A stretch of 46,940 nucleotides of DNA from an uncultured Clostridium sp. (GTDB lineage Bacteria; Bacillota; Clostridia; TANB77; CAG-508). Location of the stretch: the NCBI GenBank assembly GCA_900553985.1, contig USFW01000011.1:1-46940 (forward strand), in the 5' to 3' direction. Position 1 is the first letter of the stretch; each line of letters opens with the position of its first letter. Shown here piece after piece: positions 9,273 to 17,333 of the stretch. The notes below the pieces were generated by a model. It saw nothing but the letters and a program-made list of their open reading frames with translations. It searched no databases and was not told where the DNA came from. A program made the translations under genes and the position numbers.

Positions 9273-9322
9273 AAGAGTTTTGCGATATTTTTTATTAAGA
9301 GTAGAAATGTTGCAAAACTCTT
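9273..9322. repeat. Inverted repeat, possible hairpin
   Basis: AAGAGTTTTGC (9273-9283) is exactly complementary to GCAAAACTCTT (9312-9322) across a 28-nt loop. There is no T-run after the second arm, so it is a weak terminator candidate; it could stabilise an mRNA end. Confidence 0.5.
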
Positions 9323-9420
9323 AATAATATGATAATATTATTGCTAAAGAAAAAGAATAGGAGGGATTAATCAATTAAATAGATTAATATTTCTATATAA
9401 TTGGTTATACAAAATAAAAA

Positions 9421-10278
9421 ATGTTAGAAGTCTTTCAAGATGCAATAATAGATAGTATAAAATTAATTCCATTTTTGTTTTTAACATATTTAATAATGGA
9501 ATATATAGAACACAAGACTAAAGAGAAAACGAAAAATACAATAAAAAAATCAGGAAAATTTGGACCATTAATAGGAAGTGTTTTAGGAGTATTTCCACAA
9601 TGTGGATTTTCGGTATCAGCAACTAATCTATACTCAGCAAGAGTCATTACATTAGGAACTTTAATAGCAGTATATTTATCTACTTCTGATGAAATGTTAC
9701 CGATATTTATATCAGAGGGAGTTTCAATTTGGGTTATATTAAAGATTTTAGGAATAAAATTATTAATAGGAATGATAGCAGGATTTATAATAGATTTTGT
9801 TATTAGACTAAAAAATAAGGGAAAAGAAGAAGAGGAAAAAATAGTAGATTTATGCGAAAAAGAACATTGTGATTGTGAACATGGAATTGTAAAATCAGCA
9901 ACTAAACATACTGTTAGCATATTTTTATTTATTTTAATAATAACATCAGTTATTAATTTAGCAATATATTTTATAGGAGAGGAAACAATAGCAGGATTTA
10001 TGCTAAATAGACCAATATTAGGTCCAATGATAGCAGGATTAATAGGTTTAATACCAAACTGTGCTTCTTCTGTATTAATAACACAAATGTATTTAGAAAA
10101 TATGATTACAGCAGCTACCATGATTTCAGGTTTATTAGTAGGAGCTGGAGTAGGACTAGCAGTATTATTTAAGACTAATAAAGGAATAAAAGAAAATATA
10201 AAGATTACTTTATTGTTATATGTAATTGGTGTAGTTTCAGGAATTGTATTACAGATTTTTAATTTACAAGTAATATAG
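9421..10278 (+). CDS. ArsP_2-type heavy-metal permease (putative manganese/arsenic efflux)
   Basis: The 285-residue polytopic protein has two homologous halves, each with a re-entrant cysteine motif: VFPQCGFS at 57-64 and LIPNCASS in the second half. This is the layout of PF11449 permeases (annotated as arsenic efflux or putative manganese transporter). Between the halves a cytoplasmic loop (about 131-160) is highly charged and contains CEKEHCDCEH, a probable metal-binding site. The ATG at 9421 is the first start after in-frame stops and has no SD directly upstream. The closest one, AGGAGGG, is about 55 nt before it and is followed by a small hairpin (9366-9388). A strong terminator follows. 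Substrate cannot be set from sequence. Confidence 0.8.
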   Translation: MLEVFQDAIIDSIKLIPFLFLTYLIMEYIEHKTKEKTKNTIKKSGKFGPLIGSVLGVFPQCGFSVSATNLYSARVITLGTLIAVYLSTSDEMLPIFISEGVSIWVILKILGIKLLIGMIAGFIIDFVIRLKNKGKEEEEKIVDLCEKEHCDCEHGIVKSATKHTVSIFLFILIITSVINLAIYFIGEETIAGFMLNRPILGPMIAGLIGLIPNCASSVLITQMYLENMITAATMISGLLVGAGVGLAVLFKTNKGIKENIKITLLLYVIGVVSGIVLQIFNLQVI

Positions 10279-10281
10279 GAG

Positions 10282-10324
10282 AAAACAACACATCTGCCGA
10301 CCAAAAGCAAAGATGTGTTGTTTT
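10282..10324 (+). terminator. Terminator of the permease gene
   Basis: A perfect 14-bp stem AAAACAACACATCT/AGATGTGTTGTTTT encloses a 15-nt loop directly after the stop at 10278. Confidence 0.85.
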
Positions 10325-10370
10325 ATTTATTCCTTATTTGTCCAAATTATGTATATAAATGAGAAAAATA

Positions 10371-10394
10371 AAAAACTATCAATCGATAGTTTTT
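10371..10394 (-). terminator. Terminator of the VirD4-like gene
   Basis: A 10-bp perfect stem AAAAACTATC/GATAGTTTTT with a 4-nt loop lies just beyond the stop of the minus-strand gene; the T-run on that strand is supplied by the AAAAA arm. Confidence 0.75.
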
Positions 10395-10405
10395 ATTATA
10401 AAATT

Positions 10406-12736
10406 TTAATTATTTGGATTTCCTTTTTTCAAGTTAACTATTACAGCATTGTCATTATCAAATAAGAATTTTGAATCTGTTGTATCAGTTTGAATAGGGT
10501 CAATTTCATTTCTTTCATCAGTAAAATCAAGATTTTTTATATCGAATTTTTTTCTTCTTATATCATTATCATCTTCAGTAGCAGTAGTAACACCATCAGA
10601 GTATTTACCAAAATCAAATAATTTTATTTTTTGACGTTCTTTATATTTAGCTTCTAGGTAATTAAATTTACCAAGGCCAACTAAGAATTTACCACCTAAA
10701 TCTTTTACTTTATAAGCACATTTTTTATCTGTAAGAGAACCTTGTAATTTTCCAGAAGAGAAATAATCTACAAATGCCCATTTTACATTTCCATGTTTTG
10801 ATTCATATTCTCCTGTTTTAAAATCTATTGTATTTCCAAAAGTCCATTCTCTTTTCTTACCAAATTCAGAAGACCACCAGTCAAGTTCTTCAATAACTCC
10901 ATTTCCAGTGAATATTTTATTAGCACAGTTAGCTAGAAGAGTGTTTCTTTGACTAGCTTTTTCAGGTGAGTCACTTAATTGTGCTAAGTTTTGTGCTGAA
11001 ATAACAGTTCCTACTTTATATTTTCTATACATTGTAAATATTGCTTCAGTAGCTTTACAAATAAAATCTGGAAATTCATCTATATATAAGAAGTTTGGAA
11101 CTCTAGTATTTTCTGTTCCAGGTCTTCTTAAAACAGCATTTTGCATTGAAATTAAGAAGAATAATCCGAATGCCTTATGAGCTGAAGCTCCTAAATCTCC
11201 TCGTCTTGTACAAATAAATGTTATTTCACCATTTTTTAAGCAATCGTCAAAATTTATATTGTTATGCCTGTTACACAAAATTGATTTTACTCCAGGAATT
11301 CTAAGGATATTGTCTAGTTGTGCAATTGCAGGTGTAATATATTTTTCAGTTTGTTCTTTACTTGAAGAGTTTTTATAGAAATGTTTTCTAAAATATGCAA
11401 GTTGAACAGCATATTTTTCTTTTAAATCTTCTTCATGGGCTAATATTTCACACATTTTTTCGATTAAGTCAAAATTGGTAAACATTTTTAACATATCATA
11501 CATATTAGGTAATGAACCCTCATTCATTCTAGGATACATTTCTTTTAATATTATAGCTAAATTTTCAATTGCTTGTATAGTAAAATCTTCTCTAAAGATT
11601 TCTTCTGATTCATGTGAATTAACAAACATTGTTTTTAATGTTGATGAAATTGTTAAAGCTATTTTTGTTGGGTCATCATAAATAAATGGATTTAATCCAA
11701 TCGAATTTGAATTATTAGGGTCAATTATATTATATTCAAAACCATAATTTTCACAAACATCTTGCATATGTTGAATTAACTCATAATCAGGTGACATTGC
11801 AGTTAATCCTAAATTTTTATAAATATTATTTCCATTTTCTTTTCCTAAAATAAGTTTTTTCATATAAGCATTATAAACTTCTTCTTTTCCTTCAACTGGA
11901 TGCAACATGTTTAATCTGAAATTTTTATTTAGATACTCATTATTATAAGGTTTATCTAGATATGCAATATGAGTTTTTAAAGCAGTTATTCCCATTTCTT
12001 TAGAAACTTCCCTAAAGAAATATTTTCTTTCAATATCTCTAGCAATAAGAGGTTCAAATACTAAAGATGTTTTCCCACTTCCAGAACCACCACATACAAA
12101 TAATGATTGATATCTAGAAGCTTCAGGAATTGTTATGTTTTTTCCTGTTTCATCATCTGAACATAAATAAACTTCACAAGTGTAAGTTCCACGATTTTTA
12201 GTTTTATCAGATAAATCAATTCCACCATAATCCCAAATTGAACGAACTTGATCAAGGTTATCATTTACACCAAAATATAGACCTTTGAAAAATGGAAAAA
12301 ATGTAGCAAGTGGCAAAAATAGTGAAATACTTATAAAAGCAGGTCTAACTACATCAGCAAAGTCAGTTATAATTTCTACATAATTTGGTACTGAAAGCAT
12401 TAATAACCAAACACCCATATTAAGCCATTGAGTAAACATAGAAAGTGCTATTATATATAATGCTATTGTGAATACATAGAAAACTGAAACCTTTTTATTT
12501 TTAGATCCTGTAAATTCTGAAGAACCAGAAAATAGGAATGCAAAAATAGGACAAGCAAGTGCAAAAGTATATTGAATAGGTCCCCAATATGAATAAGAAA
12601 CTCCTGTAAATATCATTAATAGCATTTCAACTAATCTATCAACTACTAAATATATGGTAATTAAAGTTAATATATATGTTGCAAAAGTATTTCTACTTGT
12701 ATTTAATTTTTTTAAAAATTTGTCTATTATTTTCAT
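10406..12736 (-). CDS. VirD4/TraG-type conjugative coupling ATPase, orphan
   Basis: The 776-residue protein belongs to the type IV secretion coupling proteins (T4CP), which recruit DNA-protein substrates to a secretion channel. Several N-terminal membrane helices lie between about residues 18 and 155. Walker A (GGSGSGKT) is at 216-223 and a Walker B region reads FLYIDEFPDF. The C-terminal TraG-like part includes GTVISAQNLAQLSDSPEKAS. I chose the ATG at 12736, preceded by AAAGGAT. The frame is open to 12802, but that longer start lies inside the likely promoter. No relaxase, VirB4, VirB6 or integrase gene is nearby; the neighbours are a permease and sporulation genes. Alone it cannot form a conjugation system, so partners would have to be elsewhere. 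Confidence 0.9.
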   Translation of the reverse strand: MKIIDKFLKKLNTSRNTFATYILTLITIYLVVDRLVEMLLMIFTGVSYSYWGPIQYTFALACPIFAFLFSGSSEFTGSKNKKVSVFYVFTIALYIIALSMFTQWLNMGVWLLMLSVPNYVEIITDFADVVRPAFISISLFLPLATFFPFFKGLYFGVNDNLDQVRSIWDYGGIDLSDKTKNRGTYTCEVYLCSDDETGKNITIPEASRYQSLFVCGGSGSGKTSLVFEPLIARDIERKYFFREVSKEMGITALKTHIAYLDKPYNNEYLNKNFRLNMLHPVEGKEEVYNAYMKKLILGKENGNNIYKNLGLTAMSPDYELIQHMQDVCENYGFEYNIIDPNNSNSIGLNPFIYDDPTKIALTISSTLKTMFVNSHESEEIFREDFTIQAIENLAIILKEMYPRMNEGSLPNMYDMLKMFTNFDLIEKMCEILAHEEDLKEKYAVQLAYFRKHFYKNSSSKEQTEKYITPAIAQLDNILRIPGVKSILCNRHNNINFDDCLKNGEITFICTRRGDLGASAHKAFGLFFLISMQNAVLRRPGTENTRVPNFLYIDEFPDFICKATEAIFTMYRKYKVGTVISAQNLAQLSDSPEKASQRNTLLANCANKIFTGNGVIEELDWWSSEFGKKREWTFGNTIDFKTGEYESKHGNVKWAFVDYFSSGKLQGSLTDKKCAYKVKDLGGKFLVGLGKFNYLEAKYKERQKIKLFDFGKYSDGVTTATEDDNDIRRKKFDIKNLDFTDERNEIDPIQTDTTDSKFLFDNDNAVIVNLKKGNPNN

Positions 12737-12773
12737 TAAAATTATCCTTTCAAAAACAAATCTATACATATAT

Positions 12774-12802
12774 ATTATCTTATAAAATAGCGAAAAAAAC
12801 AA
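12774..12802 (-). promoter_or_regulatory. Candidate sigma-A promoter of the VirD4-like gene
   Basis: Read on the minus strand: TTGTTT (12802-12797), a 17-nt spacer and GATAAT (12779-12774). It leaves a leader of about 30 nt before the ATG at 12736. Confidence 0.45.
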
Positions 12803-13062
12803 GTCTTTTAGGGAAATTTGTAAGAAAAGATTGAATCTAAATAAGCAAACTTATTACAGTTTTTTTTAAAATATTAATTTTACTGGTTATATACGAAAAA
12901 TTATATATATGGTAAAAGAAAAAAATAATTTTATATGTAGCAATAAAATAATTTAAACTATAAGATGTTTAGAAAATAAGGAAATGAGAAAATAAAAAAG
13001 CTATGTATAAAAATATCAAAAGAGAATATAATAATACAAAAATTGGAAAGAGGTAAATGTGA

Positions 13063-13356
13063 ATGAATTATGGACAAGAATATTTAAAAGAACAGGAAAT
13101 AGTAACTAAAACAGAGATTCAAAAAGAAATTGAATTAATAAGAAATATTATATTAACTAAAGAAGAAATAAAAACTGCTGATATAAATTATGAATTTGCA
13201 AATGATGATTTGATAGATTATTATATTTATCAAATGAAAGCAAATCAAGCAAAATTAAATTACTTGATAAAACTTGCAAAAACAAAAGGAATTGCAGTTG
13301 ATATGATAGGAGAAATGAAATATCTGTATTTAGAAGATAATGAGGAAGTGAGTTAG
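13063..13356 (+). CDS. yaaL: DUF2508 / YaaL-like protein
   Basis: The 97-residue soluble protein is mostly helical. The segment running from IQKEIELIRNII to LNYLIKLAKTKGI, with the typical (D/N)xDLIDYYIYQMxAxQ core, fits DUF2508. Recognition is supported by position: in Bacillus subtilis yaaL directly precedes bofA, as here (gap 77 nt). The biochemical role of the family is unknown. SD AGAGGT precedes the ATG. The usual upstream genes dnaX-yaaK-recR are absent; instead the VirD4-like gene is divergent. Confidence 0.75.
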   Translation: MNYGQEYLKEQEIVTKTEIQKEIELIRNIILTKEEIKTADINYEFANDDLIDYYIYQMKANQAKLNYLIKLAKTKGIAVDMIGEMKYLYLEDNEEVS

Positions 13357-13433
13357 AAAAGTAATATATGTCCTATTTCAAACATAAAAATGATAATAAC
13401 TAATGATTATTATTTTTATGTGGGGAGGGATTT

Positions 13434-13694
13434 ATGAGCTTTAATATATTAACATATTTAGCATGTATATGCTTTATATTTCTTTTTGGTAGGATATTTA
13501 TAGTACCAATAAAGAAAATACTTAAATTAGTTTTTAACTCCATTTTAGGAGGAATTAGTATATATATAATTAATTTGATAGGGAGTATGTATAATTTTCA
13601 TATTGGTTTAAATATTTTTACAAGTATAATAGTTGGACTATTAGGAATACCAGGAGCAGTATTAATAGTTATAATAAAATTGTTGATACAATAA
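13434..13694 (+). CDS. bofA: BofA-family pro-sigma-K processing inhibitor
   Basis: The 86-residue integral membrane protein has about three hydrophobic segments and the family's C-terminal signature LLGIPGAVLIV. BofA in Bacillus holds the SpoIVFB protease inactive in the outer forespore membrane until the sigma-K checkpoint. Whether it does so here cannot be seen, since no spoIVF genes are in the window. SD GGGGAGGG is strong. The gene is followed at once by the dispersed hairpin element at 13704-13814, which separates it from convergent glmS. Confidence 0.85.
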   Translation: MSFNILTYLACICFIFLFGRIFIVPIKKILKLVFNSILGGISIYIINLIGSMYNFHIGLNIFTSIIVGLLGIPGAVLIVIIKLLIQ

Positions 13695-13703
13695 GTTTAT
13701 AAT

Positions 13704-13814
13704 GATTTTGTGATTTTTGGGGCGTGATTTTGGGGTCGGAGGCAAAAATCAGCAAGAGAAAGAAAAAAAGATGATTTTGGGGTCGGAGTGATTTTTCACT
13801 CCGACCCCAAAATT
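13704..13814. repeat. Dispersed 27-nt hairpin element, locus A (tandem units plus inverted copy)
   Basis: From left to right: a short unit TGATTTTG (13704-13711), then TGATTTTTGGGGCG (13712-13725), then a full unit at 13726-13752 made of TGATTTT, GGGGTCGGAGGC and AAAAATCA. After 20 nt comes another copy at 13773, whose 18 bases 13775-13792 pair perfectly with 13797-13814 across a TTTT loop. The last hairpin is flanked by T-rich sequence on both strands and probably also terminates bofA and glmS. Related copies lie at 27050, 27147, 36096, 43230 and 43334. Confidence 0.9.
13775..13814. terminator. Bidirectional hairpin between bofA and glmS
   Basis: An 18-bp perfect stem with a TTTT loop ends 5 nt before the glmS stop codon on the opposite strand. 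T-rich flanks exist on both sides. It is part of the dispersed repeat family. Confidence 0.75.
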
Positions 13815-13819
13815 ATTTT

Positions 13820-15661
13820 CTATTCTACAGTTACTGATTTTGCTAGATTTCTAGGTTTATCAACATCTAATCCTTTTTCTTTTGAAATGTAATAAGAAAG
13901 TAATTGTAAAGGAATAATAGATAATATTGGTGAAACAAAGCTATTAGTTTCAGGTATTTCAATAACAAAATCAAATAAATCCTTATTTGATTTTTGATTA
14001 GTGATAACTAATGTTTTTGCTCCACGGGTAATTACTTCTTGAAGATTGCTAATAGATTTTTCAACTAAATTAGAATCTGTTAATATTCCAATAACAGTAA
14101 CTCCATTTTCAATTAAAGCGATAGGCCCATGTTTTAATTCTCCAGCTGGATAGCTTTCAGAGTGGATATAAGAAATTTCTTTTAACTTCAAACAACCTTC
14201 TCTTGCGACTGCTTCATCAATTCCCCTTCCTAAAAAGAATATATCTTTTTCTTGAAATATAGTTTTTGCAATATTTTTTACACTTTCAGAAACTGATAAA
14301 GTTTCCTCAATTTTTTTTGGTAATTCTAAGATTTCTTTCTTTAAATTAGTTAGAGCTTTTTCTTCAATTCCTAAGATTTCAGCAAAGTAAATTGCAAGAA
14401 TTACTAATAATATTACTTGAGAAGTATATGCTTTAGTTGAAGCAACAGCTATTTCTGGACCTGCATGTGTATATAAAGAGTAGTCTGATTCTCTAGTTAT
14501 TGAACTTCCTATAACATTAGAAATGGCAATAGTTTTTGCACCTTTTTGTTTAGATAATTTTAAAGCAGCAATAGTATCAGCAGTTTCACCTGATTGTGAA
14601 ATGAAAATGCACAACGTTTTACTATCAATTAAAGGCTCTCTATATCTAAATTCAGAAGCAATATCAACTTCTGTATTTATTTTGCATAGTTTTTCTATAG
14701 CATTTTTGGCAACTAATCCAGCATGCATTGCAGTTCCACAAGCTACTATATATATTTTATTAATACTACTTAAATATTCTTTTGAGAAATTTAATTCTTC
14801 AAATTCACATTTAGAGTTTTCACTAAATTTTGAGCCAATAGTTTCTCTAATTGAGGTGGGTTGTTCATAAATTTCTTTTAACATAAAATCATCAAAACCA
14901 TTTTTTTCACTACTTGTAGCATCCCATTCAATAGTTTTTGTCTTTTTATCTATTGGATTTAAATTTTTATCATAAAATTTAATATCATCTCTTGAAAGTA
15001 GTGAAAATTCGTAATCATTTAATAAATAGAAATTTCTAGTAAAAGATAATATAGCAGGAATATCAGAAGAAATATAATTTTCCCCATCACCTTTTCCTAT
15101 TACTAAAGGACTATCTTTTCTAACTACAATCATATTATCTGGAAAGTCTTTGCATATAATTTCTAGTGCAAAACTTCCTTTTAAATCTGAACAAGCATTT
15201 TTTACTGCTGTTAAAAATTTATTTATATTGGTGTTTTTATTATCTTTTTTATAATAAAAATCAATTAAATTTGGTATTATTTCAGTATCTGTTTCTGAAA
15301 GAAAATTATATCCATTATCAGTTAAAAATTTTCTTAAATCATTATAATTTTCAACAATTCCATTGTGTACAACACTAAAAGTTTTTGAATTATCTTGATG
15401 AGGGTGAGCATTTTCTTTTGATGGCTTTCCATGAGTTGCCCATCTAGTATGAGCTATACCAATAGTTCCTTCTAATTTATCAATACCCTCTAAATCATAT
15501 AAGTTTTTTACTCTTCCTTTATTTTTCATAATTGATAGACCGTTAGATTCAATAGTTGAAATACCAGCTGAATCATAACCTCTATATTCTAATCTAATAA
15601 GTCCATTAATTAAAATTGGACTAGCTTTTTGTTTTCCTATATAACCTACAATTCCACACAT
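13820..15661 (-). CDS. glmS: Glutamine--fructose-6-phosphate aminotransferase (isomerizing)
   Basis: GlmS makes glucosamine-6-phosphate from fructose-6-phosphate and glutamine, the entry step to UDP-GlcNAc and cell wall. The 613-residue protein starts MCGIVGYIG, so Cys2 becomes the N-terminal nucleophile of the glutaminase domain (about 1-225). Two SIS domains follow (about 290-430 and 465-600; CGTAMHAG, SQSGETADT). The C terminus DKPRNLAKSVTVE is the conserved end that closes the active site. An AGGAGG SD precedes the ATG. Expression is controlled by the glmS ribozyme in the leader. Confidence 0.98.
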   Translation of the reverse strand: MCGIVGYIGKQKASPILINGLIRLEYRGYDSAGISTIESNGLSIMKNKGRVKNLYDLEGIDKLEGTIGIAHTRWATHGKPSKENAHPHQDNSKTFSVVHNGIVENYNDLRKFLTDNGYNFLSETDTEIIPNLIDFYYKKDNKNTNINKFLTAVKNACSDLKGSFALEIICKDFPDNMIVVRKDSPLVIGKGDGENYISSDIPAILSFTRNFYLLNDYEFSLLSRDDIKFYDKNLNPIDKKTKTIEWDATSSEKNGFDDFMLKEIYEQPTSIRETIGSKFSENSKCEFEELNFSKEYLSSINKIYIVACGTAMHAGLVAKNAIEKLCKINTEVDIASEFRYREPLIDSKTLCIFISQSGETADTIAALKLSKQKGAKTIAISNVIGSSITRESDYSLYTHAGPEIAVASTKAYTSQVILLVILAIYFAEILGIEEKALTNLKKEILELPKKIEETLSVSESVKNIAKTIFQEKDIFFLGRGIDEAVAREGCLKLKEISYIHSESYPAGELKHGPIALIENGVTVIGILTDSNLVEKSISNLQEVITRGAKTLVITNQKSNKDLFDFVIEIPETNSFVSPILSIIPLQLLSYYISKEKGLDVDKPRNLAKSVTVE

Positions 15662-15689
15662 AATAAACCTCCTAAATATTTTGGAATTA

Positions 15690-15847
15690 AGGCATGCAAA
15701 TAAAACTTATGTGTATTATCTTTTGTTATTGTATCACTACAATTTTTTGTATAATACTAATGACTATAAGTAAGCCATCAAAGCATCCGCCGAAAATTCG
15801 ATAACTTTGAACCTCGTCAACACAATAAAAGCTTGTGTTCAGGCGCT
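15690..15847 (-). ncRNA. glmS ribozyme (GlcN6P-activated self-cleaving riboswitch)
   Basis: On the minus strand the leader contains, in order, the conserved core AGCGCCTGAAC, a P1/P2 hairpin, GTTGACGAGG (15821-15812), TTATCGAATTTTCGGCGG, then GATGC (the stretch 15804-15783) and a downstream P3/P4-like region. These are the invariant parts of the glmS ribozyme. The expected cleavage site is between A15847 and G15846. It lies directly upstream of glmS, so excess glucosamine-6-phosphate would cause cleavage and decay of the mRNA. The 3' boundary is approximate. Confidence 0.95.
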
Positions 15848-15907
15848 AAACTTAATTAAAACTCCTTTCTAAAACTATTTTAACTTGCATGACATTAATC
15901 TTACTGT

Positions 15908-15913
15908 ATTATA
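15908..15913 (-). promoter_or_regulatory. Candidate -10 box for glmS
   Basis: TATAAT on the minus strand lies about 60 nt upstream of the ribozyme cleavage site. The best -35 (TTGCTC at 15939-15934) sits 20 nt away, which is long, so only the -10 is proposed. Confidence 0.35.
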
Positions 15914-15980
15914 TTACAATAAAATAGGAAAATGAGCAAGTCTATTATAAAAATTTATTATAGTTATTATATATAACTAT

Positions 15981-16009
15981 TTGACATAATATTTAATTTG
16001 TATTATAAT
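15981..16009 (+). promoter_or_regulatory. Consensus sigma-A promoter of the 16043 gene
   Basis: TTGACA (15981-15986), a 17-nt spacer and TATAAT (16004-16009) form a perfect housekeeping promoter. Transcription would start near 16016, downstream of the first in-frame ATG (15998), so translation must start at 16043. Confidence 0.9.
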
Positions 16010-16042
16010 AAGTTGCACAAAAATATTAGGAGGTTCAAAAAA

Positions 16043-17083
16043 ATGCGGAAAAAAGAAAAAAAAATTGTAGATTACGCAGAAGCAACAAGAAAACGGATAA
16101 TAGTCTATTCAAATTCTGATACAGATGATTATCATTTGGTTGCTGAAAATCAAGGAGGAGATATAAATATATTTTTTGAAAAAGAAAATATATTTTATAA
16201 CAAAGAGTCAAGTAGTAGTTTTCGGAGTAAAGAAAAAGTAAAAGTCATTCAATATTTTTTAATATGTAATTATATATATATATTATGGCTATTTACTAAT
16301 AATGTAGCATTTGGTAATTTAATACAAATCAAAGAAGAAATGGGTATCCTCATATTTTTAAATATAATTTTGTTTTTTGTATTTTCAATACCAATGTTAA
16401 AAAATAAATATATCAAACAGTTTATATTTATCTTATTATTATCTATAATGATTGATAACATATTAATTAATTTTGCTTTTAACTTTGTGGATTATATAAT
16501 ATTAGGATTTAAAATATTATTAATTATAGCATTAATACCAATATTATTTATAATGTTATGTGAGTATATAATGTTTTTCATGGATGAAAGAAAGAAAGTT
16601 GAAGAAAGAGGAAAACATTCAGCAGAACATATGATGTGTAATTATATTGAAAAATATCAAACTTATCCTAAAAGTGTAAAGGAACTGAAAAAAGCTAGCA
16701 GATTCAGTTTAGAATGTGGTGGATTATACGGTGATTTTGCATTTGAAGAAGGTATGGCATCATTTATTTCTAATATTATAGTAATGTTAGCCTCAATTAA
16801 TATATTAGAAAATTTTGATATTATTAGTAAGATGATAGTATATAATAAAACAGAATTAATAATTTCAACTATATTTTTAGTAGAAATTTTTATAATAATA
16901 TCTTTTGCAATAGATATATTACAATTTCCAATATATAGTATACTAATTATATTTTCACAGATTATAAATACACTTCCAAAAAGAAAACTAAAGTATAAAG
17001 ACTTGAAAATGGCCCAAATGTTATCTAAGGAATTTTTTGAGTGGCAGTATCCAAACGATATTGAACCAAAACAAGAAAACTAA
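16043..17083 (+). CDS. Polytopic membrane protein, DUF1385-like
   Basis: The 346-residue protein has about 65 N-terminal cytoplasmic residues, then about six membrane helices (from about residue 70). Between helices 4 and 5 a conserved-looking loop carries HSAEHMMCNYIEKY and SRFSLECG. That loop resembles the AEHK...SRLHPRCGT signature of DUF1385 (PF07136); the match is partial and tentative. The ATG at 16043 follows AGGAGG, and the perfect promoter at 15981-16009 excludes the ATG at 15998. It is a single-gene unit followed by a modest terminator. Function is unknown. Confidence 0.7.
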   Translation: MRKKEKKIVDYAEATRKRIIVYSNSDTDDYHLVAENQGGDINIFFEKENIFYNKESSSSFRSKEKVKVIQYFLICNYIYILWLFTNNVAFGNLIQIKEEMGILIFLNIILFFVFSIPMLKNKYIKQFIFILLLSIMIDNILINFAFNFVDYIILGFKILLIIALIPILFIMLCEYIMFFMDERKKVEERGKHSAEHMMCNYIEKYQTYPKSVKELKKASRFSLECGGLYGDFAFEEGMASFISNIIVMLASINILENFDIISKMIVYNKTELIISTIFLVEIFIIISFAIDILQFPIYSILIIFSQIINTLPKRKLKYKDLKMAQMLSKEFFEWQYPNDIEPKQEN

Positions 17084-17152
17084 ATAGTAGAAGAAAACTG
17101 ATCAATTTAAATGAAGTAAATTCTATAGAATGTATAAATCATTGTATATAAT

Positions 17153-17182
17153 TAAACTAATATTTTAAGTTGGTTAGTTTTT
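17153..17182 (+). terminator. Probable terminator after the 16043 gene
   Basis: TAAACTAA and TTAGTTT pair across a 13-nt loop and are followed by a run of T (17178-17184). Confidence 0.6.
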
Positions 17183-17270
17183 TTGTATAGGAAATAATAT
17201 GAAAGTTTTAAAGATTAAGATCATAGGGTAAAATAGCAGTTTATTATTTAATAGAAGGAGAAAAATCCAT

Positions 17271-17299
17271 TTGACATAAAATTATGATTTTAGTATAAT
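17271..17299 (+). promoter_or_regulatory. Consensus sigma-A promoter of uvrC
   Basis: TTGACA (17271-17276), a 17-nt spacer and TATAAT (17294-17299) give a perfect consensus 35 nt before the uvrC ATG. No damage-box (LexA) palindrome is evident. Confidence 0.9.
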
Positions 17300-17333
17300 A
17301 ATTTTATAATAAAAATAAAGAAGAGGAATTAAA

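Noticed and set aside
9435..10310. Long minus-strand ORF opposite the ArsP_2 permease
   Set aside because: It is a shadow: low-complexity Ile/Asn/Ser/Pro protein, no SD, and the plus-strand frame has clear transporter motifs and repeat symmetry.
15998..16042. Upstream ATG of the 16043 gene
   Set aside because: It lies within the -10 region of a perfect promoter, so it would not be in the mRNA.
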